Shown here: positions 1 through 7,937 of the stretch, piece by piece
How the letters are laid out: the number at the start of each line of letters is the position of its first letter
Position numbering within the stretch: the stretch's first letter is position 1
Source: Arthrobacter sp. OY3WO11
GTDB lineage: Bacteria; Actinomycetota; Actinomycetes; Actinomycetales; Micrococcaceae
DNA length: 64,000 nucleotides
Assembly: GCF_001641125.1 (NCBI RefSeq)
Contig: NZ_LWLP01000001.1
Span: 3,060,133 to 3,124,132, forward strand
Direction of reading: 5' to 3'
Position numbers and translations under genes: made by a program
Notes under the pieces: generated by a model
Told to the model about the DNA's origin: nothing
What the model saw: the letters and a program-made list of their open reading frames with translations, nothing else
Databases searched by the model: none

Positions 1-175
1 CCGCCGTCGTACGCCCGATGCAGCCGCAGCACCCGCTGCTGCCGGTGACGCTCCGGCAGCGGCCGAGGCGGAGCAGCCCTCACGCACCCGGCGTCCCCGC
101 ACCCGCACCCGGCGCCGCAACGGTGAAGTGGTTGGCGGCGGGAACGCTGCACAGTCCGGCAGCACCGAGGCCTAA
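1..175 (+). CDS. C-terminal tail of an unidentified protein, possibly a DEAD-box RNA helicase (partial)
   Basis: The reading frame that starts at base 2 is open to a TAA at 173-175 and encodes an Ala/Pro-rich stretch, then an Arg/Thr-rich basic patch (SRTRRPRTRTRRRNG), then a short tail ending in STEA. The 5' part lies outside the window, so no domain is visible. Basic low-complexity tails of this kind are common at the end of actinobacterial DEAD/DEAH-box RNA helicases and of RNase E/G, and usually serve to bind RNA. That identification is only inference. The methyltransferase starts 8 nt downstream on the same strand, so the two may be co-transcribed. Confidence 0.5.
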   Translation, partial: RRRTPDAAAAPAAAGDAPAAAEAEQPSRTRRPRTRTRRRNGEVVGGGNAAQSGSTEA

Positions 176-183
176 CACCCTTC

Positions 184-1056
184 ATGACTGACACTGTCTG
201 GGCGCCGGACGGCAGCAGCCTGGTGGTTCACGCGGACAACGCGGACTTCCTCCCCTCGCTGCCGGACGGCGCCTTCACACTTATTTACGTGGACCCCCCG
301 TTCAACACGGGCCGGGCCCAAAGCCGCCAGCAGACCACCATGGTGGCCAACGCGGACGGCACCGGCGACCGCGTGGGCTTCAAGGGACGCTCCTACGACA
401 CCATCAAAGGGGCGCTCCACCGCTACGACGATGCCTTCAGCGACTACTGGTCCTTCCTGGAGCCTCGGCTCGTGGAGGCGTGGCGGCTGCTGGCGGAGGA
501 CGGCACCCTGTACCTGCACCTCGACTACCGCGAGGTGCACTACGCCAAGGTGATGCTGGATGCGATCTTCGGGCGTGAATGCTTCCTGAACGAAATCATC
601 TGGGCCTACGACTACGGCGCCCGTGCCAAGAACCGCTGGCCCACCAAGCACGACAACATCCTGGTGTACGTCAAGAATCCCGCGAAGTACCACTTCGACA
701 GCGCCGAGGTGGACCGTGAACCGTACATGGCACCGGGACTTGTCACGCCTGCCAAACGCGAACTGGGCAAGCTGCCCACGGACGTCTGGTGGCATACCAT
801 CGTTTCGCCCACCGGCAAGGAAAAGACCGGTTACCCGACGCAAAAGCCGGAGGGCCTCATCCGCCGGGTGGTGGCGGCGTCCAGCCGGCCCGGTGACTGG
901 TGCCTGGACTTCTTCGCCGGTTCCGGAACCCTGGGGGCGGTGGCCGCAAAGTTGGACCGCAAATTCGTGTGCGTTGACCAGAACCAGCCGGCCATCGACA
1001 TCATGGCCCAGCGCTTGGGTGCCCACGCCCGGTTCACGGCCTACCCTCCCAACTAG
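184..1056 (+). CDS. Orphan site-specific DNA methyltransferase (N6-adenine/N4-cytosine type)
   Basis: 290 aa. The catalytic motif IV is DPPF (residues about 37-40, in YVDPPFNTG) and the S-adenosylmethionine-binding motif I is FAGSGT near the C-terminus (within FFAGSGTLG), preceded by the TGYPTQKPEGL element. Motif IV before motif I is the permuted order of the beta class of amino methyltransferases (N6-adenine or N4-cytosine). At 290 aa there is little room for a separate target-recognition domain. No restriction endonuclease or specificity subunit lies beside it, so it looks like an orphan enzyme with an epigenetic or housekeeping role; the recognition site cannot be read from sequence. The TAG stop lies inside the 64-nt palindrome at 1049-1112, so the repeat also forms the end of the coding region. 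Confidence 0.85.
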   Translation: MTDTVWAPDGSSLVVHADNADFLPSLPDGAFTLIYVDPPFNTGRAQSRQQTTMVANADGTGDRVGFKGRSYDTIKGALHRYDDAFSDYWSFLEPRLVEAWRLLAEDGTLYLHLDYREVHYAKVMLDAIFGRECFLNEIIWAYDYGARAKNRWPTKHDNILVYVKNPAKYHFDSAEVDREPYMAPGLVTPAKRELGKLPTDVWWHTIVSPTGKEKTGYPTQKPEGLIRRVVAASSRPGDWCLDFFAGSGTLGAVAAKLDRKFVCVDQNQPAIDIMAQRLGAHARFTAYPPN

Positions 1057-1112
1057 GTAGCGCCAAGTGTCGTTTTGAACCGTCAAAACGACACTTGGCG
1101 CTACCTACTTGG
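1049..1112. repeat. 64-nt palindromic repeat, copy 1
   Basis: Two 30-nt arms (1049-1078 and 1083-1112) flank a 4-nt loop (ACCG) and pair with a single mismatch. The core arm reads GGTAGCGCCAAGTGTCGTT. A second 64-nt copy with the same arm layout is at 55974-56037. The left arm contains the stop codon of the methyltransferase gene, and the hairpin sits between that gene and the convergent PHP gene, so it may also act as a bidirectional terminator, although no T-tract follows. It looks like a REP/MITE-type dispersed element. Confidence 0.85.
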
Positions 1113-1125
1113 GGAGTCAGCGCGA

Positions 1126-1974
1126 TCAGGGACGGACGACGGCGGTCCCTGTCCCCAGTTCCTCGATCCGGGCGAGGACGTCCGGCTCGGTGAGGTTCTC
1201 CCCCAGCAGGTTGGGCTTGCCTGTGCCGTGGTAGTCCGATGATCCGGTAATCAGGAGGTCGTGCTTGCCGGCGAGCCGCCGCAGGAACCGGCGCCCCTCC
1301 TCCGGATTGTCACGATGGTTGATCTCCAGGCCCGCCAGGCCGGCGTCGATCATCTCCTGGTACACCCGCTCGCCTACGATCCTGCCGCGGGAGGACGCCA
1401 CGGGGTGGGCGAAGACAGGAACCCCGCCGGCAGCACGGACCAGTTCGACGGCGATGGCCGGCGCGGGTGCGTAATGCTGGATGAAGTAGCGCGACCGTGA
1501 GGTGAGGATGGAGGCAAAGGCCTCGGAGCGGTCCTCCACCACTCCTGCGGCCACGAGGGCGTCCGCGATGTGGGGCCGGCCGAGGGTTGCGCCGGGGGCG
1601 ACATGGTGGATGACGTCGTCCCAGGTGAGGGGGTAGTCCTCCGCAAGAAGGGTGACCATCCGCTCGGCACGGGTATGCCGCGCGTCCTTGGCCTTGGTGA
1701 TTTCCTCCAGGAGTCCCGGATGCTCCGGGTCGTGCAGATAGCTCAGGAGGTGGACGCTGATGCCCTCCTCTGTCCGGCAGGAAACCTCCATCCCGGGGAT
1801 CAGGGCTACTCCGTGCTCAAGGGCGGCAGCAGACGCCTCCTCCCAGCCCGCCGTGGAATCGTGGTCCGTCAGCGCAATGACGTCCAGGCCGGCGCGGGCG
1901 GCAGAAGCCATGACGTCTGCGGGATTCTCGGTGCCGTCCGAGACATTGGAGTGGGCATGCAGGTCAATCCTCAC
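1126..1974 (-). CDS. PHP-domain phosphoesterase
   Basis: 282 aa, GTG start. The protein shows the metal-binding motifs of the polymerase-and-histidinol-phosphatase fold in order: HAHSNVSDGT at the N-terminus, TDHDST, the EVSC segment, an internal HPVASSRG and the C-terminal SSDYHG. The length and motif set match the YciV/RNase AM-like branch (3',5'-nucleoside bisphosphate phosphatase or 5'-3' exoribonuclease on short RNA), but the substrate cannot be fixed from sequence. It is cytosolic, with no signal peptide. It converges on the methyltransferase across the 64-nt palindrome. A TAGTCT -10 box lies 6 nt before the GTG with no Shine-Dalgarno sequence, so the mRNA is probably leaderless. Confidence 0.88.
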   Translation of the reverse strand: MRIDLHAHSNVSDGTENPADVMASAARAGLDVIALTDHDSTAGWEEASAAALEHGVALIPGMEVSCRTEEGISVHLLSYLHDPEHPGLLEEITKAKDARHTRAERMVTLLAEDYPLTWDDVIHHVAPGATLGRPHIADALVAAGVVEDRSEAFASILTSRSRYFIQHYAPAPAIAVELVRAAGGVPVFAHPVASSRGRIVGERVYQEMIDAGLAGLEINHRDNPEEGRRFLRRLAGKHDLLITGSSDYHGTGKPNLLGENLTEPDVLARIEELGTGTAVVRP

Positions 1975-1980
1975 CTGTCC

Positions 1981-1986
1981 AGACTA
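1981..1986 (-). promoter_or_regulatory. -10 box of a probable leaderless promoter (PHP gene)
   Basis: TAGTCT on the minus strand, 6 nt before the GTG at 1974. Transcription would start at or next to the start codon. Confidence 0.55.
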
Positions 1987-2106
1987 GTTGACCCGGCGTT
2001 CACCCAGCGTATGCCCTGCCGCAACTCCCCCGGCCAACCACGCCGGCACCGCCGCAGGGGGCTCCGCCTGTTCGCGCAGCCGCGGAGCTGGTGAGACGAT
2101 GGTGCC

Positions 2107-3693
2107 GTGAAAGATGCCGAAAACACCCCCACCTCTGCTTCCCAGCCACTGGAGGAGCGTGTCAACAACCGCTCGCAGCGGCCCAGCTCCGACGCTTTCA
2201 AGGCCTTCATGGCTGGCAACTGGGCGCCCTCCAGCCAAAAGCTCCCGGCACGTGACGCCGTAGCCGGCTACGCCTCGGCCCGGCGCAGGGTAATCTCCGG
2301 ACAGTTCAAGGGCGAACGCCTGGTGATCCCCGCCGGCCCGCTGAAAGTCCGCTCCAACGACTGTGACTACCGCTTCCGCCCCCACTCCGGATTCGCGCAC
2401 CTCACCGGCCTCGGCCTCGACCACGAGCCTGACGCCGTCCTGATCCTTGAGCCCGTAGGGGAAGGAAAGGGCGACGACGGCGGCCACCACCGGGCAACGC
2501 TTTACTTCCGGCCGCTGGCCGGGCGGGACACCGAGCAGTTCTACGCAGACTCCCGGGCCGGCGAGTTCTGGATCGGCGCCCGTCCCACGCTCGCCGAGTT
2601 CGAGGCACGCCTTGGCCTGGCAACGGCACACATTGACCAGCTGGAGACAGCCATCACCAAGGACGTGGGAGCCCCGGAAATCGGCGGCATCTCCATCCGC
2701 CTGGTCCGCAAGGTGGATGAGAACATCGACGCGCTGGTGGACACCGCCCGCTACAACACGGCGAAGGACCCGGACAACCTGGACCTCGCCGTCCTCGATG
2801 CCCTGGACGAAAAGCTGAGCGAAGCCCTCTCCGAGCTGCGCCTGCTCAAGGACGACTGGGAGATAGAGCAGATGAAGCTCGCGGTGGCTGCCACCGTTGA
2901 AGGGTTCGAGGAAGTAGTAAAAGTCCTGCCGCGTGCCCTTACGCATGCCCGCGGGGAGCGTGTGGTGGAAGGAGCCTTCTTCGCCCGGGCACGCGAGGTG
3001 GGGAACGAGCTGGGATACGACACCATCGCGGCCTCCGGCAACAACGCCACTGTTCTGCACTGGACCCGTAATACGGGCAAGATCCACGCCGGAGAGCTCC
3101 TCCTGCTGGACGCCGGCGTTGAAGCCGATTCCCTGTACACGGCCGACATCACCCGCACCCTTCCCGCCGGCGGCGTGTTCACCGACATCCAGCGCAAAGT
3201 GTACGAAGCGGTGCTTGACGCGGCCGACGCCGGGTTTGCCGCCGCGCAGCCCGGGGCAAAGTTCCGTGACATCCACACCGCAGCCACCACCGTCCTGGCC
3301 GAGCGGCTTGCGGAATGGGGACTCCTCCCCGTGACGGTGGAGGAGGCCATCAGTCCCGAGGGCCAGCAGCACCGCCGCTGGATGCCGCACGGCACCAGCC
3401 ACCACCTGGGGCTGGACGTCCACGACTGCGCCCAGGCCAAACGGGAGCTCTACCTGGACGGCATCCTCACCGAAGGAATGGTCTTCACCATCGAACCCGG
3501 CCTGTATTTCAAGGCCGAGGACCTGGCGATTCCGGAGGAATACCGCGGAATCGGCGTCCGGATTGAGGACGACGTCCTGATGACGACCGATGGCCCGGTC
3601 AACCTGAGTGCCGCTCTTCCGCGCAAGGCCGAAGACGTGCAGGACTGGATGGCGGGCATCTACCGTGAAGCTGACGGGGCCCAGGAAGCGTAA
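2107..3693 (+). CDS. pepP: Xaa-Pro aminopeptidase (aminopeptidase P family)
   Basis: 528 aa, GTG start. The N-terminal half is the creatinase-like domain (from about residue 35, including NDCDYRFRPHSGFAHLTGL) and the C-terminal half is the pita-bread metallopeptidase fold. The di-metal ligands are visible: the two Asp in LLLDAGVEADSLYTADITR, the His in GTSHHLGLDVHD, and the Glu in FTIEPGLYF and GVRIEDD. The enzyme removes N-terminal residues that precede proline and uses Mn2+ in known members. About 40 polar residues precede the domain, so a later start is conceivable. The gene stands alone, is divergent from the PHP gene, and ends at a strong bidirectional hairpin. Confidence 0.93.
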   Translation: MKDAENTPTSASQPLEERVNNRSQRPSSDAFKAFMAGNWAPSSQKLPARDAVAGYASARRRVISGQFKGERLVIPAGPLKVRSNDCDYRFRPHSGFAHLTGLGLDHEPDAVLILEPVGEGKGDDGGHHRATLYFRPLAGRDTEQFYADSRAGEFWIGARPTLAEFEARLGLATAHIDQLETAITKDVGAPEIGGISIRLVRKVDENIDALVDTARYNTAKDPDNLDLAVLDALDEKLSEALSELRLLKDDWEIEQMKLAVAATVEGFEEVVKVLPRALTHARGERVVEGAFFARAREVGNELGYDTIAASGNNATVLHWTRNTGKIHAGELLLLDAGVEADSLYTADITRTLPAGGVFTDIQRKVYEAVLDAADAGFAAAQPGAKFRDIHTAATTVLAERLAEWGLLPVTVEEAISPEGQQHRRWMPHGTSHHLGLDVHDCAQAKRELYLDGILTEGMVFTIEPGLYFKAEDLAIPEEYRGIGVRIEDDVLMTTDGPVNLSAALPRKAEDVQDWMAGIYREADGAQEA

Positions 3694-3704
3694 GCAACAA
3701 CGAA

Positions 3705-3748
3705 AAAAGCGGGGCTGCCGGAACAAATGTTCCGGCAGCCCCGCTTTT
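3705..3748. terminator. Bidirectional rho-independent terminator
   Basis: Perfect 20-bp stem (3705-3724 with 3729-3748) around an AAAT loop, preceded by an A-run and ending in TTTT, between convergent pepP and the stress-protein gene. It can serve both strands. Confidence 0.92.
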
Positions 3749-3771
3749 GTTGCCCGCCAGGCCGCCGCGGG

Positions 3772-4683
3772 CTACTGCCGCGGCTCGCCCGGGTGCTGCT
3801 CGGGTTCGTCCTGCTGGCCGTCAGCCCGCTGCCCCTGCGTGGCCTGCTGGCCGCCCTCAGCGTGGCCGGCGTCAGGGTGCCCGGCGTCAGCGGCGGGCTC
3901 TTGCGGCAGCCGGACACCGTACTGCGGCCGGCCGTCCGGCAGATCCGGGTACCGTACGGCCCGGGCCGGGGCGGGCTGCTCCTGCGGCGGGGCAGCAGCC
4001 GGGCCCTGGTCCTCCTTGACAGGATGTGCCTGGGCGGAGGACCCGGAAGACTGCTGGCCGTAGGGATCGTTCCAGCCTGAGGGACGGGCTGGACCCTGGC
4101 CGGGCTGGTTCTGCTGGTAGGGCTGGCTCTGGTAGTCGCGCTGGGTGTAGGGACCACCGCCGGCGGCCGCGTCCGAGCGGGTCATCGGCAGCTGCTGGAG
4201 CAGGCGCCGTGCCTCGTGGGCGGCCTCCGGCGACACCACGACGTCGTAGCTGGTGGCCACCACCTGGTTGGTGGAGGTGAAGTCGCGCTTGCCGCGCTGC
4301 ATGGCGTAGGTGACGATACCGAAGAGCATAAAGAACGCCGCGCCCATCAGCACCGAGGTAAGAATGGAGAAGTACCCTGGCGACGGCGCGAAGAAGGACA
4401 GCATGACACCGACGAACAGGCCGAACCACATGCCGCTCAGCGCTCCGGAGAGTGCCACCCGGGGATAGCTCAGGCGGCCGGTCACCCGCTCCACCATCTT
4501 CAGCTCGTTGCCCACGATGGACACCATGTGGACGGGGAACTGCTGGTCCGCAAGGTAGTCCACGGCCTTCTGTGCATCCAGGTAGGACGTGTAGGAACCC
4601 ACGGTATCGCCGGTGGGAACGGCCCGGGCTTCATCCATTCCGCCGGGCCCGCCGGCCTTGGGAGCACCAAATATGTTTGCCAT
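3772..4683 (-). CDS. General stress protein 17M-like membrane protein with Pro/Gln-rich tail
   Basis: 303 aa from the ATG that starts MANIFGAPKAGG. Residues about 25-75 (GDTVGSYTSYLDAQKAVDYLADQQFPVHMVSIVG) match the YflT/general stress protein 17M domain. Two hydrophobic segments follow (ALSGALSGMWFGLFVGVMLSF and ILTSVLMGAAFFMLFGIVTY), then a YDVVVSPEAAHEARRLL segment, and finally a long low-complexity tail rich in Q, P, G and A that is probably cytoplasmic and disordered. Its function is unknown; related proteins are induced by stress in Bacillus. The in-frame ATG at 4701 is possible, but MANIF is the usual beginning. An AAGAAT box lies 6 nt before the ATG. It is divergent from the MgtE-like gene. 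Confidence 0.8.
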   Translation of the reverse strand: MANIFGAPKAGGPGGMDEARAVPTGDTVGSYTSYLDAQKAVDYLADQQFPVHMVSIVGNELKMVERVTGRLSYPRVALSGALSGMWFGLFVGVMLSFFAPSPGYFSILTSVLMGAAFFMLFGIVTYAMQRGKRDFTSTNQVVATSYDVVVSPEAAHEARRLLQQLPMTRSDAAAGGGPYTQRDYQSQPYQQNQPGQGPARPSGWNDPYGQQSSGSSAQAHPVKEDQGPAAAPPQEQPAPARAVRYPDLPDGRPQYGVRLPQEPAADAGHPDAGHAEGGQQATQGQRADGQQDEPEQHPGEPRQ

Positions 4684-4748
4684 ACCCCCATTCTTGCCCA
4701 TGCGTATGTGTGCTGCCTGTAAATTCAGCTAAAAGAGAGCAGACTCGG

Positions 4749-4754
4749 TAGCCT
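4749..4754 (+). promoter_or_regulatory. -10 box of a probable leaderless promoter (MgtE-like gene)
   Basis: TAGCCT exactly 6 nt before the GTG at 4761. Confidence 0.55.
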
Positions 4755-4760
4755 GTAGGA

Positions 4761-6044
4761 GTGAGCACAACTCCTACCCGCGTCTTCGTGGCGCGCCTTT
4801 TGGGCCTCGACGTCTTCGACCCGCTGGGCGACCGGCTGGGCCGGCTGCGCGATGTCGTTGTGCTGTCCCGGGGAACGCAGGGCGCACCGCACGTGGTAGG
4901 CATCGTCGTCGAAGTCCCCGGCAAGAAGCGCGTCTTTGTGCCCATGACGCGCATTACCTCCATCGACCAGACCCAGATCATCTGCACCGGGCTGGTGAAC
5001 CTGCGCCGCTTCGAGCAGCGCGGCGCGGAAACGCTGGTGGTGGCCGAGATGTTCGACCGCCGCGTCACCCTGCGGGACGGCAGCGGCGATGCCACCATCG
5101 AAGACATCGCCATGGACCAGCACCGCTCCCGCGACTGGTTCGTCAGCAAGCTCTTTGTCCGCCGCGGCCATTCCCTTTCCCCGCTGAGCCGGCTCCGCCG
5201 CAACGAAACCCTGATCATCGACTGGGCCGACGCCCTCCAGGGCCCGCGGACCGAACCGCAGGCCGCCACCCAGTTCGTGGCCAACCATGAGGACCTCAAA
5301 CCTGCGGACTTCGCCGAAGCCCTGCAGGAGATGAGCGACAAACGCCGTTTCGAGGTGGCCAGTGAGCTGCAGGACGAACGCCTGGCCGACGTCCTCCAGG
5401 AGCTCCCGGAGGACGACCAGGTGGAAATCCTCTCCGCCCTTGACGTGCAGCGCGCAGCCGACGTGCTGGAGGAAATGGACCCCGACGACGCCGCCGACCT
5501 CCTTGGCGAGCTCCCCTCTGCCCAGGCGGAGGAGCTGCTTCAGCTGATGGAGCCGGAGGGCGCGGAGGATGTCCGGCGCCTGCTGGAGTACGACGAGGAC
5601 ACCGCCGGCGGGCTCATGACCCCCGTACCGGTCATCCTTCCTCCGGAGGCCACGGTTGCCGAGGCCCTGGCCCACGTGCGCCGGGAGGAACTCTCCCCGG
5701 CGCTTGCCTCCTCCATCTTCATCGCCAGGCCGCCGCTGGAGACGCCCACTGGCCGTTTCCTGGGGGTTGTCCACATCCAGCAGCTGCTCCGGTTCCCGCC
5801 GTTCGAGCCGCTCGGCAACCTGGTGGACAAGAACCTGGAACCACTGTCGGACCAGGCCCACATCAGCGAAGTGGCACGCACGCTGGCTACCTACAATTTG
5901 AACTCCCTCCCCGTGGTCAATGACGCCGGCCGGCTTGTGGGGGCGGTGACTGTTGATGACGTTTTGGATCATCTGTTGCCGGATGATTGGCGCGCCCATG
6001 ATGGCGAAGCCCCGATAAGAAGGCTTGGTGGCCGTATTGGCTGA
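4761..6044 (+). CDS. Soluble PRC-barrel / MgtE N-terminal / CBS-pair protein
   Basis: 427 aa, GTG start. The order is a PRC-barrel-like N-terminus (FVARLLGLDVFDPLGDRLGRLRD, residues about 8-30), an MgtE N-terminal superhelical domain (about 170-280, with ELPEDDQVEILSALD-type repeats and DDAADLLGELP), then two CBS motifs (about 285-420, including TAGGLMTP and LNSLPVVNDAGRLVGAV). In true MgtE magnesium channels the CBS pair is followed by a plug helix and five membrane helices; here the protein ends directly after the CBS pair, so it is a cytosolic sensor-like part only. A similar protein sits beside a DUF1003 gene and mrp in mycobacteria. It overlaps the next gene by about 17 nt, which suggests translational coupling. 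A role in Mg2+ or nucleotide sensing is inference. Confidence 0.85.
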   Translation: MSTTPTRVFVARLLGLDVFDPLGDRLGRLRDVVVLSRGTQGAPHVVGIVVEVPGKKRVFVPMTRITSIDQTQIICTGLVNLRRFEQRGAETLVVAEMFDRRVTLRDGSGDATIEDIAMDQHRSRDWFVSKLFVRRGHSLSPLSRLRRNETLIIDWADALQGPRTEPQAATQFVANHEDLKPADFAEALQEMSDKRRFEVASELQDERLADVLQELPEDDQVEILSALDVQRAADVLEEMDPDDAADLLGELPSAQAEELLQLMEPEGAEDVRRLLEYDEDTAGGLMTPVPVILPPEATVAEALAHVRREELSPALASSIFIARPPLETPTGRFLGVVHIQQLLRFPPFEPLGNLVDKNLEPLSDQAHISEVARTLATYNLNSLPVVNDAGRLVGAVTVDDVLDHLLPDDWRAHDGEAPIRRLGGRIG

Positions 6045-6729
6045 GAGCAGCGCACCAAAGAATCCCAACCAGCGGACACCCGCCCGGAAAACCGCAGACA
6101 AGGGCAGCCTGGACACGCCCCTAAGCGGACGCCAGCGGATCCTGCCCAAGTTCTCGCCGGATCCCGACGCCTTCGGCCACGCCACGGAAGGCTTCGCCCG
6201 TTTCATGGGCACGCCGCAGTTCCTCGTCTACATGACGGTCTTCGTGGTCATCTGGCTGGCCTGGAACACCTGGGCGCCGCTCGAGTGGCAGTTCGATTCC
6301 CGCGCCCTCGGCTTTACCTTGCTGACGCTGATGCTGTCCCTGCAGGCCTCCTACGCCGCGCCGCTGCTGCTGCTGGCACAGAACCGGCAGGACGACCGCG
6401 ACCGCGTCTCGCTCCAACAGGACCGCCAGCGCGCCGAGCGCAACCTGTCCGACACGGAGTACCTCACCCGGGAACTCGCCTCACTGCGGATTGCGCTACG
6501 CGAGGTTGCCACGCGCGACTACGTCCGCGCCGAGCTCCGTTCGCTGCTTGAGGACATGCTGGAGGCCCAGGAGGAGCTCCGGACCCATGATCCCTCCGGC
6601 CAGGGGCAGCACGAATCCCCGCGCGACAAGGTCAAGGAAAAGCTCAAGGAACAGCGTGACCGGCAGCGGAACCCCCGCACCCAGCAGATCCCCCGGGTCA
6701 AGCCCGGCCATTCCACCCAGGACCGTTAA
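6028..6729 (+). CDS. DUF1003 membrane protein
   Basis: About 233 aa. Residues about 55-120 carry the DUF1003 signature: FMGTPQFLVYMTVFVVIWLAWNT, then a second membrane helix (ALGFTLLTLMLSLQASYAAPLLLLAQ) ending in NRQDDRDR. A long charged, helical cytoplasmic tail follows. The family's function is unknown. Start choice is uncertain: GTG at 6028 has AAGAAGG 4 nt upstream, while TTG codons at 6025 and 6037 are alternatives. The gene overlaps the MgtE-like gene upstream and shares a TAATG stop/start with mrp downstream, so the three are one operon. Confidence 0.88.
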   Translation: MAVLAESSAPKNPNQRTPARKTADKGSLDTPLSGRQRILPKFSPDPDAFGHATEGFARFMGTPQFLVYMTVFVVIWLAWNTWAPLEWQFDSRALGFTLLTLMLSLQASYAAPLLLLAQNRQDDRDRVSLQQDRQRAERNLSDTEYLTRELASLRIALREVATRDYVRAELRSLLEDMLEAQEELRTHDPSGQGQHESPRDKVKEKLKEQRDRQRNPRTQQIPRVKPGHSTQDR

Positions 6730-7871
6730 TGAGCGAACCCATTGCCAACACCGCGTTGGCTGAGGCAGTCAACGCTGCCCTGGCCACGGTGATCGACCCC
6801 GAGCTCCGCCGCCCCATCACCGAACTGGGCATGGTTGAATCTGTCGCCGTTGACGACGCCGGCAGGGCCAGCCTGGTTGTCCTGCTGACCATTTCCGGCT
6901 GCCCCCTGCGGGACACCATCACGGCCGATGCCACGAAGGCGCTGCTGGCAGTTCCGGGAGTGACCGCCGTCGACGTTGAACTCAAGGTGATGACCCAGGA
7001 ACAGCGCGATGCCCTCAAGGAGCTGCTCCGCGGCAAAGGAGGCCAGCGCGGGATCCCCTTCAACGAGCCCGGTTCCCTGACCAGGGTCTACGCGGTGGCA
7101 AGCGGCAAGGGCGGGGTCGGTAAGTCCTCAGTGACCGTCAACCTTGCCTGTGCCCTGGCAGCCCAGGGCCTGCGCGTCGGCATCGTGGACGCGGACGTCT
7201 ACGGTTTCTCCGTCCCGGCCCTGATGGGCATCACGCAGCCGCCCACCCGGGTGGATGACATGATCCTCCCCCCTGTCGCGTACGGGGTGAAGGTGATTTC
7301 CATCGGCATGTTCGTCAGCGGCAACCAGCCTGTCGCCTGGCGCGGGCCGATGCTGCACCGCGCCCTGGAGCAGTTCCTCACCGACGTCTATTTCGGCGAC
7401 CTGGATGCCCTGTTCCTCGATCTGCCGCCCGGTACCGGCGACATCGCGATCTCCGTGGCCCAGCTGCTGCCCAAAGCCGAAATCCTGGTGGTCACCACGC
7501 CGCAGGCTGCTGCCGCCGACGTCGCCGAGCGCGCCGGGGCCATCGCCACGCAAACTGGCCAGAAGGTGGCGGGCGTCATCGAGAACATGTCCTACCTGGA
7601 AATGCCCGACGGCGGCAGGATGGAATTGTTCGGCAGCGGCGGCGGGCGGGTCCTCGCCGAGCGGCTGACGGCAACGGTAGGGGCAGAGGTGCCGCTCCTG
7701 GGCCAGATTCCGCTGGACATCCAGCTTCGCGAAGGAGGGGACACCGGCGTGCCTATCGTCCTCGGCCAGGCCGGCACACCGGCGGCGGCGGCACTGTCCG
7801 GTATCGCCGGCCAGCTGGCCGCAAAACCCCGTGGACTGGCCGGGATGAAACTGGGACTTCAGCCGCGCTGA
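6729..7871 (+). CDS. mrp: Mrp/NBP35-family P-loop ATPase (iron-sulfur carrier family)
   Basis: 380 aa. A MIP18-like (DUF59) domain occupies residues 1-100 and is followed by the deviant Walker A GKGGVGKS (about 126-133) with the typical Mrp segments DADVYGFSVP, WRGPMLHRALEQFL and DLPPGTGD. Known members load or carry Fe-S clusters. The C-terminal CxxC pair that holds the bridging cluster in many Mrp/ApbC proteins is absent here: after ENMSYLEMP there is no cysteine. This seems to be a feature of actinobacterial members. The ATG overlaps the stop codon of the DUF1003 gene. Confidence 0.92.
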   Translation: MSEPIANTALAEAVNAALATVIDPELRRPITELGMVESVAVDDAGRASLVVLLTISGCPLRDTITADATKALLAVPGVTAVDVELKVMTQEQRDALKELLRGKGGQRGIPFNEPGSLTRVYAVASGKGGVGKSSVTVNLACALAAQGLRVGIVDADVYGFSVPALMGITQPPTRVDDMILPPVAYGVKVISIGMFVSGNQPVAWRGPMLHRALEQFLTDVYFGDLDALFLDLPPGTGDIAISVAQLLPKAEILVVTTPQAAAADVAERAGAIATQTGQKVAGVIENMSYLEMPDGGRMELFGSGGGRVLAERLTATVGAEVPLLGQIPLDIQLREGGDTGVPIVLGQAGTPAAAALSGIAGQLAAKPRGLAGMKLGLQPR

Positions 7872-7937
7872 GCCGCTGGCGGCCACGTAAGGCTGCAGCA
7901 GCTGAATGCAGTGCCGTAGAGACGCGCGCAGGCGCTG

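Noticed and set aside
1984..3726. 580-codon open frame opposite pepP
   Set aside because: Antisense shadow of a gene with all metal ligands in place; no family features of its own.
4725..6212. 495-codon open frame opposite the MgtE-like gene
   Set aside because: Antisense shadow with no domain; the plus-strand protein has clear MgtE_N and CBS features.
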